A DNA stretch of 64,000 nucleotides from Thalassotalea_B piscium_A. Lineage in GTDB: Bacteria > Pseudomonadota > Gammaproteobacteria > Enterobacterales > Alteromonadaceae. Shown one piece after another: positions 63,566 to 64,000 of this stretch (its first letter is position 1; every line of letters begins with the position of its first letter). The notes under the pieces are model-generated. The model was not told where the DNA came from. It worked only from the letters and a program-made list of their open reading frames with translations, and ran no database searches. The position numbers and the translations under genes are program-made. The stretch spans positions 2,914,001-2,978,000 of the forward strand of contig CP186339.1 of the NCBI GenBank assembly GCA_049347715.1. The letters run 5' to 3'.

Positions 63566-64000
63566 TATATAAATCCTTTATATGTTAGGTAAATTCCCAA
63601 GAGAATGTTTGGAAATAAATGGATAATGCACACAGATTAATAGTACAAATATAAAGTACTATGTAGTGCCGAAAACCCATTTCGCGCGCACTATACTTAC
63701 CATCTAAAAAGAAAACAAGTTTTAATTAACTTTTAATGCATTGAAATAATTAAAATAAATTTATACTTTATTATGCCATGAATACAGTAGCCGCCAAATT
63801 GCCTGAATCACTGTTTATCAATAAGACTTCATGTTTGTACTTATTAACATCCGCTTTAATAGCCTTTTTTGAATAGTAAAATAGTCAATAAATTGCGAGG
63901 AAACTTATCCATAAAATACATGTGCAATTAATAACAATGCCAAAACATCTTTGCTCTATTGATTAAATACATTAGTGATCGATAAGGTATAAACTTTGTT
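63566..64000. other. Upstream region of the porin-like gene, to the window end
   Basis: 435 bases, AT-rich. The stretch near 63566-63700 should contain the porin promoter and leader. Only a 32-codon ORF without a ribosome site (63778-63876) is present. No gene is evident up to the window end. Confidence 0.5.

Noticed and set aside
63778..63876. 32-codon ORF upstream of the porin-like gene
   Set aside because: No ribosome site, no family and a short length. It is as expected by chance in a 435-base gap.

Overview
The window is an AT-rich, densely coded chromosomal segment of a marine gammaproteobacterium. Gene content, protein length and gene order (complete ISC operon, secDF-yajC-tgt-queA, holD-rimI, aceK, a Vibrio/Shewanella-type TonB2/TtpC cluster, an OsmC-YcaO fusion, a GlyGly-CTERM protease) point to Alteromonadales. 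The protein sequences look most like Colwelliaceae (Colwellia/Thalassotalea type); this is pattern recognition, not a search. I see no rRNA operon, prophage, insertion sequence or CRISPR array.

Layout. 1-9 kb: lolC, a GAF sensor-kinase-like protein lacking the usual phospho-histidine, an M13 lipoprotein peptidase, a secreted reprolysin-like protease with a GlyGly-CTERM tail, and a TetR regulator next to a lone MlaC-like protein, both preceded by the same operator-like element. 9-18 kb: the OsmC-YcaO fusion, proB, a Tat-exported PhoD-like phosphatase and an EAL protein, with sparse intergenic DNA and one candidate small membrane protein. 18-20.6 kb is a decaying patch: two small membrane proteins (one DUF4405-like), a truncated and apparently frameshifted siderophore-interacting-protein gene, a DUF2798 protein behind paired palindromes, and a small ORF broken by an amber codon.

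20.6-28 kb holds trmJ-cysE-iscR-iscS-iscU-iscA-hscB-hscA-fdx with two IscR-type boxes before iscR; suhB is divergent. 29-35 kb: a second EAL protein, a stand-alone SUMT (cobA) and a pair of bacterial-PH-domain membrane proteins (YdbS/YdbT type). 34.7-39.9 kb is a six-gene minus-strand operon for outer-membrane energisation: DUF3450, TtpC-like MotA/TolQ, ExbB, ExbD, TonB, TPR. After a solute-binding-like protein, a small sulfotransferase-like protein and a hybrid histidine kinase, 45-51 kb carries a TonB-dependent receptor preceded by a large lipoprotein built of two near-copies of one domain. The last two are probably a receptor and surface-lipoprotein pair powered by the TonB2-type complex; the ligand is unknown.

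51-64 kb: an HD-GYP protein, a small DUF3718-like exported protein, secF-secD-yajC-tgt-queA, aceK, tRNA-Trp(CCA), holD-rimI, a small membrane protein and a porin-like beta-barrel. The c-di-GMP genes are skewed towards hydrolysis: both EAL proteins have degenerate GGDEF motifs, and the third is HD-GYP.

No clearly new system stands out. The best leads are the receptor/duplicated-lipoprotein pair with an intercistronic hairpin, the TetR-MlaC operator pair, the OsmC-YcaO fusion, the His-less kinase and the decaying siderophore-interacting locus.
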